Of a stretch of DNA of 6,303 bases, positions 6,200 through 6,303 are shown in pieces. Under the pieces are notes generated by a model, which did not search any database, was not told the DNA's origin, and saw nothing but the letters and a program-made list of their open reading frames with translations. Within the stretch, counting starts at the first letter, position 1, and every line of letters starts with the position of its first letter. This stretch comes from Opitutales bacterium (GTDB lineage: Bacteria; Verrucomicrobiota; Verrucomicrobiia; Opitutales; JAFGAQ01), in the NCBI GenBank assembly GCA_028704125.1, contig JAQVLM010000202.1:1-6303 (forward strand), in the 5' to 3' direction. The translations under genes and the position numbers were made by a program.

Positions 6200-6303
6200 A
6201 TGCGCCAAATCACCTATCGCCAGGCTCTCAATGAAGCCCTCGATGAAGAAATCGCCCGCGACCCGAACGTCGTCCTAATCGGAGAAGAAGTCGGCCAATT
6301 TGA
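6200..6303 (+). CDS. pdhB: Pyruvate dehydrogenase E1 component, beta subunit, N-terminal fragment (cut by window edge)
   Basis: Thirty-four codons and two bases are visible. The sequence MRQITYRQALNEALDEE followed by VVLIGEEVGQF is the conserved opening of the E1 beta family: TYRxALNEAL, then the GEEVG strand-loop, whose glutamate contacts thiamine diphosphate at the alpha-beta interface. It starts 51 bases after the pdhA stop on the same strand, the standard alpha-beta order, so it should complete the E1 heterotetramer. No Shine-Dalgarno-like sequence precedes the ATG; the leader is pyrimidine-rich. A lipoylated E2 gene is expected further downstream but is not in the window. Confidence 0.92.
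   Translation, partial: MRQITYRQALNEALDEEIARDPNVVLIGEEVGQF

Overview
The window looks like chromosomal DNA from a free-living, moderately high-GC Gram-negative bacterium. The gene set fits Verrucomicrobiota, perhaps the Opitutae: a lipB-lipA-pdhA-pdhB cluster, a fused methyltransferase/glycosyltransferase, an OleC-like AMP-ligase, and starts with few Shine-Dalgarno motifs. The lineage is an inference from gene content; there is no rRNA or other decisive marker.

Left half, minus strand, reading right to left from about 3132 to 1. First is a two-domain protein with an N-terminal SAM-dependent methyltransferase and a C-terminal family 2 glycosyltransferase (1696-3132). A 162-base non-coding gap follows, holding a perfect 14-bp palindrome and a weak promoter candidate. 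Next is a hybrid histidine kinase with a C-terminal receiver but no sensor domain (379-1533). Only 14 bases further on begins an AMP-dependent ligase that resembles OleC of the long-chain olefin pathway and is cut by the window edge (1-364).

Right half, plus strand, starting divergently from the methyltransferase/glycosyltransferase: lipB (octanoyltransferase), lipA (lipoyl synthase, overlapping lipB by about 60-70 bases in another frame), pdhA (pyruvate dehydrogenase E1 alpha) and the first 34 codons of pdhB (E1 beta). LipB moves octanoate from acyl carrier protein onto lipoyl domains and LipA inserts the two sulfurs. The lipoylated E2 subunit, expected downstream, then accepts the acetyl group made by the PdhA/PdhB E1 heterotetramer. 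The block therefore joins cofactor attachment with the enzyme complex that needs it.

No mobile element, CRISPR array, tRNA or rRNA was seen. I do not see a clearly novel defence or mobile system. The points most worth a second look are a GEG in place of the usual GDG in the thiamine diphosphate/magnesium motif of PdhA, its long lysine-rich N-terminal extension, the lipB/lipA overlap, the sensorless hybrid kinase placed directly before an OleC-like gene, and the fused methyltransferase/glycosyltransferase.
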